Made by a program: the position numbers and the translations under genes | Shown: piece after piece, positions 23,676 through 37,200 of the stretch | How positions within the stretch are numbered: position 1 is the stretch's first letter | Layout of the letters: each line of letters starts with the position of its first letter | The notes under the pieces: model-generated | What the model was told of the DNA's origin: nothing | The model's input: the letters and a program-made list of their open reading frames with translations, nothing else | Database searches by the model: none | Assembly (NCBI RefSeq): GCF_000004075.3 | Contig: NC_026657.2 | Location: forward strand, 2,294,001 to 2,358,000 | Source of the DNA: Cucumis sativus | Taxonomy: Eukaryota > Streptophyta > Magnoliopsida > Cucurbitales > Cucurbitaceae | Direction: 5' to 3' | Length of the DNA: 64,000 nt

Positions 23676-26600
23676 ATGGCAGGCAAATTGACCAATTTGG
23701 GTTCTAAAATCCTTGGTGGAAATGGCGTTGTTGGTCGCTCAATCGCTTCATCTCTTCGACTTCGCTCCGGCATGGGCCTTCCCGTCGGCAAACATATCGT
23801 TCCCGACAAACCCGTAAGCAATTCAACCTTCTATCTTTGAAAATTCGTTTCAAAATCAGTACCCCTTTGAAGCAGATTTTGTAGGATTTATGATTGTTTT
23901 TCCCTTTTTAGCTTCCTGAGAATGATGAACTGGTTTGGGATAATGGAACTCCTTTTCCCGAGCCCTGTATTGATCGCATTGCAGATACAGTTGGGAAGGT
24001 ATGATTTGAGGATTTTGTACTTTTTATTTCTTCTGCAATTTTTGTATTTATCTTGGGTTTCTTCTTGTTCAGTACGAAGCCTTGGCTTGGTTATGTGGAG
24101 GATTGGGATTCTTTGCATCTCTGGGATTTTTGGCTGTGTGGAACGATAAAGCGTCTAAGATTCCATTTGTAAGTTCACTGAACTGAATATGTTTTGTGCA
24201 TTGTTTGTTCTATGTTGTTTGTTGGGTTATTTGATATCCCCACCTGCATACTTGTGTGACTGTTGTAGGATAAATCTCTTGTTCATTACCGTGGATTTTG
24301 TGAAATATGATGGTGCCCAGTTTAGTGCAACATTTAGAGCGAACTGCCTTTTGTCATGGAATCCAATTTGTGTTAGTTATCCTTTGTATTTAACATTGAT
24401 TTCTTTGATTTAGAGGCGGAAACATGGGGGGATCTAGATAAATGTTTCTTGAGATGGCTAACTTATAATATGATGCAAGACTGAACAGTTTTCTTAGATT
24501 AATTTTAACCTATTATGGCTCTGGAGACTTTCCATTGACAGTAACTGTCTAGTGTCTAGCATGCCTAGCCTGTAATTATGGAATTCTACTGACCAGAGTA
24601 GAAGGTCAAGGAGCTTTTTTGTCACACAATTTCTTGGATTTTAGACCCTGGACTGATGTGAGGCACCCTTACTGATGTGCACAGCTTTTTTCATAAATGA
24701 AGTGTTGTTCTCCCTTCTTTGTTTAAGCAATTGGGTTTCAGGAGAGCAGGAGGGATAATTGGGAGTATGTTAGAAGAATTAGACAGCAGCGAAGAAAAGG
24801 GAAGTTGGAGAGAATAGAAGTATTATCAATATTTTATTTATAGCCTTAACACTCTCATTCACTTGTCGACTTGAAAATTTGTAAAAGGCCAAATCAGTTG
24901 CTATTAATATTACTTGGAGAGAAAATGACATAAACAGACCTTTAGTCTATTGCCATGTTAAATGATCGTTAGATCATTCAAAAGCTTAAGCTGATAGTTT
25001 CCTGTATGTTTATTATATTTTGGTCTTATAGTTTCCTCCATACTTGAGGTTGATAGTCAAAGGCCTCCCCAGTCCCCATGTCTCTAAATGGTTAACCAGA
25101 GCCATTCCTAATGACTTTTGCTAACCAAGCTTGATTTTGACAAACTAATCTCTCTAATGCAACAAGGGGTGGACACCACTCTTATTCTTCCTTTTGTTCT
25201 TTTTTCATGGTTATCAACTCAATTTTAGATAGTATTAGAGGCATAATAAGCTTCAAACTTGCTGTTTTGGGTGCCTGGATGGCCGTTTTGTGCGCCATTT
25301 TTGGACTTTATGGGAGAGTGTAATAAAATGTCTCTTCAGAGATTCTTTTTCTTACTTCGATAGTTTCATGGATTTGGTTTTGTTTAGTGTATACTGGTTA
25401 TTGGTGTAAAACAAGACACCCAGCATTTTACTCTTTCCTTTTGTAATCAACATAAGCTCAAACTTGCCAAAGGCGATTCCTTGAACATTGATGTTCCTAG
25501 AAACCACCTAAAGGGTTGATAGATGCAAGCAAAAGGTCAAAGATTACAAAATGAACTCTTGTTTCTCTTCAACCATTCTCCAAAGATTGGCTGTCATGGC
25601 ATTGGACCACAAAACAAAAGCCAGCCCCTTAAAAAGGAAAGCCTTCCAAAAGCTGGGAAAGGGTGATTGAACCTTTTGGGAACACTAGTCCAAGATGAGA
25701 ATGAAAGGACTTCAACTGGTGGGTGTCTTGTAACCAGCAACGACTCATGGTGAGCTGCTTTGGTTTTGCTACATTTTCGGAGGGTTGCTACCTGTCTAGT
25801 CATCCCCCCGAAGGAGACTAACCACTCTTTTTTTTTTCCAGCTAAATTTTTCATAGGATATCAAAAAGAAAAAAAAACTGTAAAAATATATGGCTCAATT
25901 CTTACTCATGTTTGGTAGAACAAACCACTGAGGCCCCAGCATAGGATGATAAGATCTATAGAAAATTCTATAGCTATTAATCCTCCCAAAAGAGGCAAAC
26001 CAAAGAACTTCATCTTCTTTGGAGTGTGAAATTCCATATATATGTGTGTGTATATATATAAAATACTAGTATATAACCAAGGTGGAATTGAGACTTTACT
26101 CTGATGTATAAAATATTATAAAATTAGTTTTCTACCCAAAAAAACAAAACACAACAGAAAACTACTCTTTGAAATGTATAAAATATTATAAAATGTATAA
26201 AATATTCTTTGAAGCAGAAGCAGAAAGGGAACAGAAGAGGTAGATGAAGACGTGCGTTGAAGAAAAGCCGTGCGGGAGAAGAAGAGTCGTTCTTAACTTT
26301 CACGTAATAAGTTTAAAAAGCCTATATAATAATTTTTTTTTTGTTAAAACCCAGCCCATTAGTTATAAAAAAGCCCATGCTTAATGCGACTTGAGCCTAG
26401 GCGCGCCTCAAGGAAGGCGCGTGCCTAAGCCAGGCTTTAGTGAAAAGGCCTCACTTCTTCACAAATAAGCCCCATCTGCACGACTTGAGCCTAGGCGTGC
26501 GCCTTAGTGAGCCTTTTAAAACACTTAAAAAAGGAGAAGACGGATATATAGGAAAGTGTTCCAAACTCGAGGGTAACTCAACTAATCAAGGTATATACCC

Positions 26601-27316
26601 TCACCGTGAGATTAGAGGTTTAAATCCACCCCCAAGTGCTATGTTTGTACATGCATATATGTGTTGTATAATGAATATATAGGCAAGTGTTTCATCAAAA
26701 AATAGTTTCCACTTGTTGTGGTGTTTGTATAGTATGGGGTCATATACTTTAATATAGTTTTGATTCAGTACGTTTACTTCTTTGATATTTGAATAAAACC
26801 GATCTATTGGTGGTGTTCCCTGTGACAAGAATGTACTTATATTAAACTATACTTCAATATATTTTCCAATCAGTATGTTTACCTCCTAATTGATATTTGC
26901 ATAAAACGATCTATTTGCTATGTTCCCTGTGACAAGACTGTACCTTATGTAAATGAAACTGAATAAAAAACTTAGTTTATGGTTCAACTCTTCTTGAAGA
27001 CCAGAAGTTTCCTATCTATAATTTTCTCCAAAACAGCTTGAATTTTTCCCTGGTCCTTTTCTTTGATGCATTATAAGACTTCTCTTTTCTTTCTTTTTTA
27101 AAATGAATCCATCATTCTTTACTTTATCGTGTTACCTCAACGGATTCTCACAATATTATTTATCTTTCAATTCTTTGTGCCTTGATTTATATCTTGGATG
27201 AATTTACCATTCTCAAGATGATTGACAATAAACTTCATCTTTCTTTTAATCAGGCGCCAAAAGTGTATCCATATGACAACCTAAGAGTGGAGCTTGGTGG
27301 AGATCCAGAAGCTTAG
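23676..27316 (+). CDS. NDUFB8: NADH dehydrogenase (ubiquinone) 1 beta subcomplex subunit 8-like, mitochondrial complex I (4 exons)
   Basis: Exons 23676-23813, 23912-23998, 24073-24168 and 27254-27316, all with GT..AG borders and whole codons, total 384 nt (127 aa). The protein begins MAGKLTNLGSKILGGNG, has a basic Ser/Arg-rich N-terminus, then GLPVGKHIVPDKPLPENDEL and PFPEPCIDRIADTVGKYEAL. One hydrophobic membrane segment follows (about residues 81-98, WLCGGLGFFASLGFLAVW), then the matrix/intermembrane tail PKVYPYDNLRVELGGDPEA. This matches the plant ASHI/NDUFB8 subunit of the complex I membrane arm, almost identical in length to the Arabidopsis protein as I remember it. The first three exons sit within 500 bp, but the last intron is 3085 nt and contains repeat-like DNA; splicing must bridge it to reach the final 20 codons. 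Confidence 0.93.
26170..26680. repeat. GC-rich interspersed repeat and SINE-like fragment inside the NDUFB8 intron
   Basis: The words GACTTGAGCCTAGGCG occur at about 26389 and 26480 in the same orientation, each followed by GC-rich sequence (CGCCTCAAGG, TGCGCCTTAG) quite unlike the AT-rich surroundings. Immediately after, 26566-26640 reads GGGTAACTCAACTAATC ... GAGATTAGAGGTTTAAATCC, resembling degenerate A and B boxes of tRNA-derived plant SINEs. Repeated GTATAAAATATTATAAAAT words lie before it. Probably nested transposon debris. Confidence 0.5.
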
Positions 27317-27319
27317 ATA

Positions 27320-30300
27320 GATATTAGACCTCAAGTGGAATGACCATTTTGGTAATGTTTCTTTTCAGACACAAAAAACCCTTGTTGAATCGTTTGCCTT
27401 TGGAATTTGCTATGCATCAAAATAATGGATTTTGTTGCCTGTGCTGAAATCTCTCTTTGGCATTGCTGTAAATCACTTCTATATTTTTATTCTTACAATG
27501 AGGTTTTGAAGACCTTTTTGCCATCAGTGCTAAAATAATTGATTGAGTGTTCCAATTAGTTATCATTTTAAGATGAGATGGGGAATTCTATGAAATTCAG
27601 TGTCACTCTACAAATGAACTAACTCTACTGTTTAGTGTTTAACAATGCTTCTATTTCTAGTTTCTATGTGGTTTTTATTTAGTTACACCATCTTTATTAG
27701 TAATTTGAATATACTTCAACCTTTCCATGGAAGAGATTAGAGGTTTGAATTTTTTTCTAGTAGGGCCTGTCATTATTCAAATAAGTCCGTTACTTTGAAA
27801 TCCTTGAAATCTAACAAGATTTAAAAATAATCACTAATACTTATTTAGAAAAAAAAAGCTGTTTTAATTAAATTGAATGCTGTGCGTAAACAGTATTTCA
27901 TTCAGTAAAACATTTCTTATATATTTTTCTTAGATAAATAGTTCCAGCTGATTTTTTTTTTCTTTTCACAATATGAAGTTTAATGGAGTTGTTAAATTTA
28001 TGTTTTATATTAGAAAGAGTAGCTTTTAAATAATTTTTCCAAAATGATTTCCTTTCAAACACAATAACCAATGGAAGTTTTATTAAACTTTCACCAGCTA
28101 AACTAAAGTTCACAAAACCAACATTCATATAATGGTTGATCTCTATGTAATCATGTTTAGTATATAATGACACATGTAAAATTCAAGGTTTGCATACTTT
28201 GTACAGTATTACATGTACTTTTAGAATACAGTGGTATATATACAACATTTATTGATGTATATTCATACATTCATTGAAATTTGTAATTTGAATATTTTTG
28301 AGAGAGAAAAATAATCAAAAGTTGGAAAGGGGCCACTGTGGCTTATGATAATATTCATTCTATATGTCCATAGAGAGCTCCAATAATTATCCCTTTTAGT
28401 ATTTGATTTTCTAATATATTAAACCAATTTAGATTGGAAAACCACACACTACCATAAAATTGATTCATTAGTTGACAAATTGAAATGCTTCAAATTTCAT
28501 AATCCCTAAAGTCCCATTTTGCTGCTCACAATGAGGCAGAAGCAAATTAAGGGAACAATTCAATCTGCAATTTTTGACCATTTTCCTCTTTAATTTGTCT
28601 CTTCTCCTCTTGAGTTTACTATTTTTTAAAAAAAAACCATTTTTAGAGTTTTTTTTTTTTTTTTTTTTTTTCATTTTTGATTAATTCTTAAAACAATTCA
28701 TGATATAATTTTAGAAACATTAAATTACTCCAACCTTTTAAATTTTATTTCAAATCATGACTCCATTATTTATGATACATATTATTGATCAAATGATTAA
28801 AGACAATAATCTCTTTGCCACCTATGGCTTCCATGAATTAATAGTTTTAAAGTTCATAGTTATCTAAATATAGCAAAATGTTGTTTTTTTTTTGTCAATT
28901 TCATACATACATACTTGCTGAAGTCCTTGGTTTGATATGATTGTACTTTAGTTTATTAGTCGAGGTGGTCCTTTGATGTAATTGAATAATATGAAATGTA
29001 CCCTTTCTTTTTTTTTGGTTGAGAGTGAAATAAAATTGATACGATGATGACGTAAAATGACATATATACCTATTCAACAAAGTTTAACATAGCGTATATA
29101 ATACACTGTCCAATCATTTTTAACATTCAAGAACAATAAATTTAAATGTAATTATAAAATTCATACAAATATACGTAATCTTACGTACAAAATGAATGAA
29201 AAATAGTGGGTTTAGTGCATTAACATAATGAAACCATAAAAAAGTATACCCTTAATTCCCAAGAAAATTTTCAAAGCAAAATACTAAATCTAATGAAAAT
29301 TATATTTATTTCTAACAATTTTTATCATTATTATATTGGTCTACTTTATAATATGCTTGCAATTTAAGTTTTGTTATTCACATGCAAATTAAAACTTGCA
29401 ATAGTCTTGCAAATTTTAAGGATATAAATAATTTCAAGAGATCAAATCTATATAGCTTGACTTTCATGCTTACAAGTGGGGGAAAAAAGTTCAAATTAAG
29501 AGTCAAAAAAAGAAGGAAAAAGAAAAAACCCATTAAATTAATAGATTGAATACTATTAATTTCAATTTTATTAATTTAGTGGAGTTTTGGCTTTTGGATG
29601 TGTAACACAGCTCTTTCTCTGGGTGTCTATCAATTTGTTTTCTTAAATATATATATATACCAACTGTCATCAAAGATCATCACTTTTTTAAAGGTGTTTT
29701 TAAGATCAATGAGTGTATTTTGAGTATTTCATGTTAGATTAAAATATATATGAATATCACATTGTATTAATACTAATATGAATGATGAATTAGGTAGTTA
29801 CTATTAACTATTATTGAGAAACACAACTTAGATCAATTGATATGTGTACGTGCTAAGAACCATAAAATTAATTAGTGGTTTAAAATCCCTTATTCTCAAC
29901 TTGCATCTACTTGAAAAATGAAAAATAACCAACCACAACTATTTTTAATTATAGTTTTTATACTAAATCTATTAGGTACTAAACAAATTTTGAACCATTA
30001 TTTAAATTTGAATTCAATATTTTAGCTAGAATAATTTGTTTTCAAAAGCATGTCTAATTGCTTAACAAATCTGCCATGCCTTTTAGGCAATTTAATCTAT
30101 AGACATACCTTGTATATCTCAATGAAACTCTATCCAAAATGCACTCCAAAATTTCTTTTCCTTACAAAGATAGTACCAATTTTAGGATGAGATTTACTGA
30201 GAAAAAATAAAATATGAATATCTTTTAGCCTTGTTGAGATCGAACTTAGTGTGCATCCAGATTCTATGAAGAATTTACATTTCGTTAGAAAGTATTGAGA

Positions 30301-33100
30301 TATGAATAACCAGAATAGAGGGAGAGAGATCTCTTCATCGATAAATGATATTTTAATTGATCTAACCAAGAAAATTAAAATTTTGTTCTAATTTAATTGT
30401 TGTTGGACTCTATACAAGTCAAAGACGATAGTCAAAAGATGGAGTGGGCCAACCTTTGAAGTAATGACACAAATATTTCAATTCGTTGTTCTCAGTAAAG
30501 ACCTCTGTGGATAAAAGTACAACTAAATTAATACATTTCAAAACATATAAAGGACTAAACCGAGGAACAAAAGTGACATATATTATTCAACCATATTTTT
30601 TTCTCCTCTAATTCACGAAGCATTAGAGAAAACTAAAGGTGGAAGATTATTCATGTAAATGAAAAAAAGAGGTCCCAACCCATGTGATGATGAAAAAATA
30701 TACAACATCAAAGTATTGAAGTATGAAATTTTATATCATTTGGTAAAGTATAGCATTAAATTATATATACAATATTGGTGTCTTTGCCTTTCCCAAGTAT
30801 ACAATATGACAAGAAACAGATATATATCAAAGTAATGACATGCCTTCTGATTGAGGCATCTCTAGCTCTCAATTCACTAGACCTTCCCCACCTTTCCCCT
30901 ATTTTCATTTTCAAATTTATCACATTTATCAAATTTCATATATATAATAATAATTAATATATCCTTAATACAGAAATCTTATCTTACAAAATTAAATGTT
31001 GAGCTTCTTTCATTTGCTAAAATCATTTTATAAATAATTTGGACAACCTCCCTCCAACCTAAAGTTTTCACTCCTGCATTTCCAAATTCTAGTCGAAGTA
31101 ATAGCTTTGTTATTGAGTGATTACTTGAAAAGTTCTCGGACTCGTGTTCTATCATTTTATAAATAATATGATATATACCAAAAGTTTAAACTTTAACAAA
31201 ATAAAAATGATAATATTTTTTGGATGGTTTAAAATATAGCAAAACGAACCAAAATATCTATAAATACAACAAAATATCGTTATGTGTCCTACATATTTTG
31301 TTATATTTATAAATAATTTTAACTTTTTTTCATTTAAAATAAATATTTGTATTTTGGATTAAGTGAAGTGTCATGCATGATGATATTTCTTTTTTTTTTC
31401 TTCCATCAAATTTCATTTATATATATGTACATTTCCTTTATTATCTCAACCATACTTCATCTGTCATCGTTTATACAAAATATTGCATGATAGGTTTGAT
31501 TTCATGACCAGTGGCTTGTTAATATTTCTATTTCTTTTATAATATTCCCTTGTTATTAATTAGTCTGATAACATATATTGTTTCGCAAATTTTACTAAAG
31601 AATGGTTTCTAAATCTGTGTATATATGCATTTTTTTTAACTTATCAAATACATAAGAGAGAAAAAAATGAAAAGCATTATGAATATTTATGGTTTGGAAA
31701 TTAAAGTTTTGCCACCATGATTTTGAAGGCTTTAATTTCATATAATTTTCATTTCATCTCAAAATTAATAATTAAATCTTCCAAATTTTTATTACTCTAT
31801 TATTTTAAAGTATAATAATGTTACTTGTAAAAGAACTCTCAATACCATTAATGTTAGTGCGATAATATTGAATAATGAAAATTAATTGCTTCCATTACGA
31901 GATGGTTTCATTGTTAATACTTTGAAAATAGGTTAAATTATTATATATATTTTGAAAGGGTTATTGATTAGAGGTATGAATCTCTGATTCCAGACAACGT
32001 TGAAAAAATTATTGAATGTGATAGGTGTATCTTTCATTCTTTTGCAATTTGACATTAGAAAAAGCTATCAAATTTCATATGGGAAATTTCATACTTCTTC
32101 TTTTTAAATGAAAATTTTCACAAGCTTTTGGTAGCTCTTGAATTGTCATTTCATTTTTCAATGCAAAGACAAAATAATTCAAAACCCATCTCTCTCAACT
32201 CTAAGCTCTTCAAGGTTTATGAAGTAAATGAAAAAGTTGGGTGTTTCATATCCATCCATTTTATAAAGAAACTTTTGTGAGGTCAATGACTATATTTTTT
32301 TATAAAAATATTTTATAATTTTTAAAAAAACTATTGTGTTTTATATTTAATTTTAAAACCATAATTAAAAAAAAAAAAAAACTATTGTGTTTCATATATA
32401 TATTTATTTATATTAACTTTTCTTTAAATTTGATAATTTGTGTCGATTATTATGTTTGATAAAACATAAAATGTGAAAATAATTGGAAAACATGTATTGT
32501 AAAGATTTTACTTTTAGTTTCTTCCTTGTGAAATTTATTTTAAAACTAATTTCCAATAAAAAAAAGTGATAATAATAAAATATATGATTTTAGTTCCTAT
32601 ACTATTTTCTTAAGAAAGAAAATTCATTAATGAGGAAATTGAGTAACCAAAGAACAAAGATCATGTTTGAACTAAAAATAAAACCCAAGAGGAGAAAAGC
32701 CATATCCATCCACAAATGGGAGCTTTTGAACAAAAGCATTAAAAGCTAAAGAATGTGCTAATTTATTACAAATTTTTTTAGTGCAACTCCACAAAAGAAA
32801 AAATTGTTAAAATAGCTATTGTGTTGAATCGTCCTGAATTTATTTGTAATATGGTATTCAAATCATCCAACATTGGTATCTTGTCTTAGACATGTAATAG
32901 TTTACATGTAATAATCTACCACTTTGAAACTTAAGTTATTTTCGTGTTTACAATTTTAATCCTCTATTTAGAGGTTGAGTGGTTTATACATAAACATTTT
33001 AAATGTAGAGGCACCTTACATACTATGAAATTCAATATTTCTCTCTAATAATAAAACTATTCACTCTTGATGTATTACCTTTGTGCTTAATGATATTTTT
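27320..33100. other. Long AT-rich intergenic region
   Basis: It holds no gene that I recognise. It contains the 3'UTR of the complex I gene, a T-run at about 28650-28672, and several possible SINE-like scraps. One near 29825-29900 has ACTTAGATCAATTGATATGT and GGTTTAAAATCCC; another near 27735 has AGATTAGAGGTTTGAAT. The 79-codon minus-strand frame at 30130-30369 shows no family resemblance. Confidence 0.4.
31218..31352. repeat. Fold-back repeat, ATAGCAAAA family
   Basis: The left side reads AAAATATAGCAAAACGAACC, the right side TTTTGTTATATTTATAAATA, with a short centre. This is a compact copy of the dispersed palindromic family. Confidence 0.6.
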
Positions 33101-33104
33101 TGTG

Positions 33105-33204
33105 GAAAAATGATAAGAGTGCGAAAAAGGTGTTTCGACCTAATGAGTATGTTCAGGTGCACCCCTAATCCCCTAATCCAACATATCCTTTACAAAAAAA
33201 AAAT
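33105..33204 (+). mobile_element. LINE 3'-end fragment with poly(A)
   Basis: The sequence ATGATAAGAGTGCG ... GGTGTTTCGACC ... GTATGTTCAGGTGCACCCC ... CCAACATATCCTTTACAAAA parallels the tail of the LINE remnant at 38.1 kb in the same order and spacing, and ends in an A-run. Only the 3' non-coding end is present, as usual for 5'-truncated insertions. Confidence 0.6.
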
Positions 33205-33763
33205 GTTCACTCTTTGCTTGTAAATAATCTTTGTGTTGACTCCCTCTATAGTTTATGTCTTTTAATATATTTTTTTTATATGACCAATTTTCTAACCTAT
33301 ACATCTACAATATATATAACTTTAAAGTTTGAATGAATGATAACTACTAAAAATTTTGTATTTTATTTTTCTAGGTTGTAAGGTTGTAACTAAATCCTTA
33401 AAAAAGTATGTTCAAACTAAACATAACTCAACTAACATAAAACTTACACTACAAAACATTTGGTTATCAATTATCCTTAAAAAAAAAAATTAAACTCAAT
33501 TTGCATATCAAGAAATTAGGAAGTATGAACGGATTTAAATAAATATTCTTTTTGAGAGAGACAAATTAATGGGAAAATTGACAACCAATAGATTAGGAAA
33601 ATGCCAAAAAAGAAAATGAAAAATGAAAAAAGTCTCATATCTTCATGATCTTGTGCTACGATATTGAGTTGCCGAGTCTTGTCTTTCTCCTAATCCAATG
33701 TGATCCCTCTCAAGTTTACTCCTTCACCATAAAATCCCAATTGAAAAAATCTCAAACTCCTTC

Positions 33764-33770
33764 TATAAAA
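33764..33770 (+). promoter_or_regulatory. TATA box of HyPRP gene 1
   Basis: TATAAAA, 94 bp before the start codon. It predicts transcription from about 33795, downstream of the extra in-frame ATG at 33645, supporting the shorter protein. Confidence 0.65.
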
Positions 33771-33857
33771 GCCCTAAATTCTCTCATTATTATTCACCCA
33801 TTGGTAGCCATTACAAACCATAAAAAAACTCCCTTCAATATCATTATTCCTCTCCAA

Positions 33858-34268
33858 ATGGCTTCCAAAATTTCATCAACCACTTCCCTTCTCCTTCTTC
33901 TCAACCTCCTCTTCTTCACTATGGTCACCTCCACCTACGTCCCTTGCCCGCCGCCGCCACAGAAGCACCCCAAGGGCGTTCCCTCGAAGCAGCCAACACC
34001 ACAGCCAAAGTGCCCAAAGGACACTCTCAAGCTCGGCGTTTGCGCTGACTTGCTCGATGGTCTAGTGCACGTCGTGATCGGCGCACCACCGAAAACCCCA
34101 TGTTGCACACTAATCCAGGACTTAGTTGATCTTGAAGCTGCTCTTTGTCTTTGTACCGCGGTTAAAGCAAAGGCCTTAGGGCTCAAAATTGACCTCTCAG
34201 TTTCCCTCAGCTTGCTCTTGAACTATTGTGGAAAGAAGGTTCCAAATGGCTTCAAATGCCCTGCTTAA
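33858..34268 (+). CDS. Hybrid proline-rich protein, DC2.15/14 kDa type (HyPRP 1)
   Basis: Single exon, 136 aa. A signal peptide of about 26 residues (MASKISSTTSLLLLLNLLFF...) is followed by a short Pro/Lys linker (PCPPPPQKHPKG) and then the plant eight-cysteine motif from C52 to the end: CPKD, GVC, PCC, CLC, NYC and KCP supply all eight cysteines in the right order. Family members are secreted, probably cell-wall or plasma-membrane associated, and linked to development and stress; the fold is like lipid-transfer proteins, but lipid binding here is not shown. The frame is open upstream to 33645, but that would hide the signal peptide and lies before the predicted transcription start. Two more HyPRP genes follow at 49.8 and 55.2 kb. 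Confidence 0.93.
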   Translation: MASKISSTTSLLLLLNLLFFTMVTSTYVPCPPPPQKHPKGVPSKQPTPQPKCPKDTLKLGVCADLLDGLVHVVIGAPPKTPCCTLIQDLVDLEAALCLCTAVKAKALGLKIDLSVSLSLLLNYCGKKVPNGFKCPA

Positions 34269-34299
34269 GATGTCACTCTCTTGCCACAACAATCTTACT

Positions 34300-37200
34300 T
34301 AACTATCCTTTTCATAATTTTCACCTATGTTTTGTTCTTGATATTTTCCAATTTGGGTTATGTTATATTGTGTGTTTGAAGGCTATGTTTGGTCACTATG
34401 AAATGTCGTTTCTGTTGTACTGATGGGTTTGGAAATCTTCTAAGAATTATCCCACCATCATCTTCTATAGGCTTTTCACTATAGAAATGTTATTGTGTTT
34501 GTGTAATATAAAAATATATAGATACACGTAGTTTTTTGGAATAAAAACAAAAAAAATTGTCTTATCCTTTTTTTTTTTTGTTTCCTCTTTTCTTTTGATT
34601 TAATTAAAGGTTTGATGATTCAGCAAATGTTTGAAATGACATCAATTCTTTTCAGACATATGGTAGTTTAGATTTAGTGTTGAGCAAAATAATTAAAACA
34701 TTACCTTTGGTATCAATTTCAAAGTTTCAATTCTATGGGATAACGATAGATATTTAATAAATCGAATAATAAAATCATTTAAATTAGTAATTATGTTCTT
34801 TCCTAAAAATATATATATAACTTGTCAGGAACACCAGCATAAGTTAGAAAATATGACAATTTTGCAAGAAAAAATAACAAACAAAGTTAACATAAGAATA
34901 GTGCAACCATACTTGCTCTTTTACTACTCAAGTGCAAGGTTTAGTTTTTCACAATCATGACTACATTTATTATATGAACAAAGAATAATAATAAATATAT
35001 AGTAAATAAAAGCAAGATTAGGCTTCTAATGCAATACTCAATTTTTATTTTTTAAATTTTAACAAAATGGACAAGGCAGAAGTATCAACAAGTGCACATA
35101 AATATGTGTCCACACATCGTTAATGCCCTCATTATCAACTTGGACACTTACACTAAATAAAACACGGATGTGAAAAATTAATATATATTTACACTAATGT
35201 TCTAAAATATTGATGTATTAATAAACCAACATATCTTTACTATACTTATTTGTATATCAATGAACGAAGAGGGTGTTAAGGATGCTCAACTTAATTAAGG
35301 TGCATTTATTGACCTACACTTTGTAATTTGTTAAAAGAGAACACAAGTACATAATGTATTTTACTAATTTTGAACTAGACATCTATCCTATTAAGAATGT
35401 TTTTATTTAAATTATATTTAAATGATTGATAATTTACGTATCATGTCGGTATCCAACATTTGAACGTACCAAAATGTCAAAAGTTATAAGTATAACTATA
35501 GTCTATTTTTTCTTTTCTTTTAACAATAGAAAATATAGAATTATTAGTGAACCTAATTCAAACGACTGCATGGGAACAAAATGGTCAATTTCCCAAATTT
35601 ATTGCAAATATGCTCATTTGTCTTTGTCAGCTAATTAATTACACTTTCGGGCAACAAACAATATTGATAAACTACAATGAAGATTTTACTCAAAATAATA
35701 AATAAATAAAAGACATAAAAATGAAAATATATTGTGAAGAAATTTTTCTTGGTGCCTATTAAATGTCAACCGATTCATTTTAGCTTCTAAAATCATATCT
35801 ATACATAATTATCGTAAAGAAAATTATATCCAGATATAAAATTAACCTAGTTTAGATTTAAAATGTTGATGTTCACAAAAATTTGAGAAACAATAGGAGA
35901 ATCATCATAATATAATATTAATATTCACTACTAAAGCACAACAAAATTTAAATGCTTTCAGATTAAAATGTTCAAACTTTAGAAGTTACGAAGGATCATA
36001 ATAACGAATTTAGCAAAAGTCAAGTTAATTATGTAACTTAGCTTTCAATATCACTTCTAGATTTTTTTTTTTGTTTGGAAACGAGATATGGTTCCTATTT
36101 TGCAAGCAATACGCGTGGGTCAATTTCTCAATATAATCCTTGATATTTACTCTCCATGCAATTAATGACAACATCTCCTCCATGCCTAATAGTTTTTCTC
36201 AAACTATTAAGACTTAAATTAGCCCACACTTAATTACCTTTGAATTTCACTTATTCTAGAGGGGCAAAATGTAACCTTTTGAAAGCTAATTACATTTGCT
36301 TTAAGTAAAATGAGTACTTTAAAATTGGTATTTTAATTATAAAAATTTGCCACAAGAAGAGTAGAAAAAGGCATACTTAGAATTGTTTTTTTAAAAAATA
36401 AATATATTAAGCACGAAAAATAAACATACTTAGCATTGCACAAAAAGAAAACTCTTTGACCAACTAATCTCCACAAAAAAAGACCAAAAAATCTAAATGT
36501 CCTTCGATATTAGGGCCATGTGTGCACGACCAAAAAATCTAAATGTCCTTCAATATTAGGGCATGTGTGCACGACTCTATTGTAGGTCATACAACAAAAG
36601 GATAATCTCAAAACAATCACCAAATAGGTGAGGAGAAAAATTGTCTTTAGTAACAATAGTCGATTCAAATAAATGGCTAAAGTTATGAACGAACTTAAAA
36701 GAATTCAGTATATTCAATCACTAAAGAGGAAGGTCTACGGGTGATCCATCTCGTTTTTTTCTTTCAAAAAAAAGAGGAAGGTCAACACTAAACCTACCTT
36801 TGATGCACCTCAAACCTTTAACCTCGCATATCCTTGAAAGAGCAATATTATTGGTAATAAAACTCGATAATTATATATAGTCAAGGAAATTGGATTAAAG
36901 AAGAGAATGTTATCTTATATCTATCTATAGGAAAAGACCAATTTAATGCATTTAGGTAAGTGTACTTACACATGATTGTGTGGGGGACAAGAAGTTTCTT
37001 TCAAATTTATTGCAAATGTTCATCAGTCTATGTCGTAAGCTGGCAAAACACAAAGTAATACAACACCAAAGCATTCAAAATAAATTAAAAATATAAATTA
37101 AAAATATCTACGAGGTGAAAAATCTTATGAGAAATTATTTTATTTTCAAAGAGAAAAATATCCTTCAATTTGTTTAGATTGTGAGTATTGTTTTTTATAT

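Noticed and set aside
23558..23821. 87-codon minus-strand frame over the first NDUFB8 exon
   Set aside because: Antisense shadow of a clearly assigned coding exon.
25594..25854. 86-codon minus-strand frame in the NDUFB8 intron, considered as a LINE reverse transcriptase fragment
   Set aside because: The Trp-rich text hints at a zf-RVT end, but no conserved block could be aligned by eye.
33645..33857. N-terminal extension of HyPRP 1 from an upstream in-frame ATG
   Set aside because: It precedes and spans the TATA box, would bury the signal peptide, and family members start at the internal MASK.
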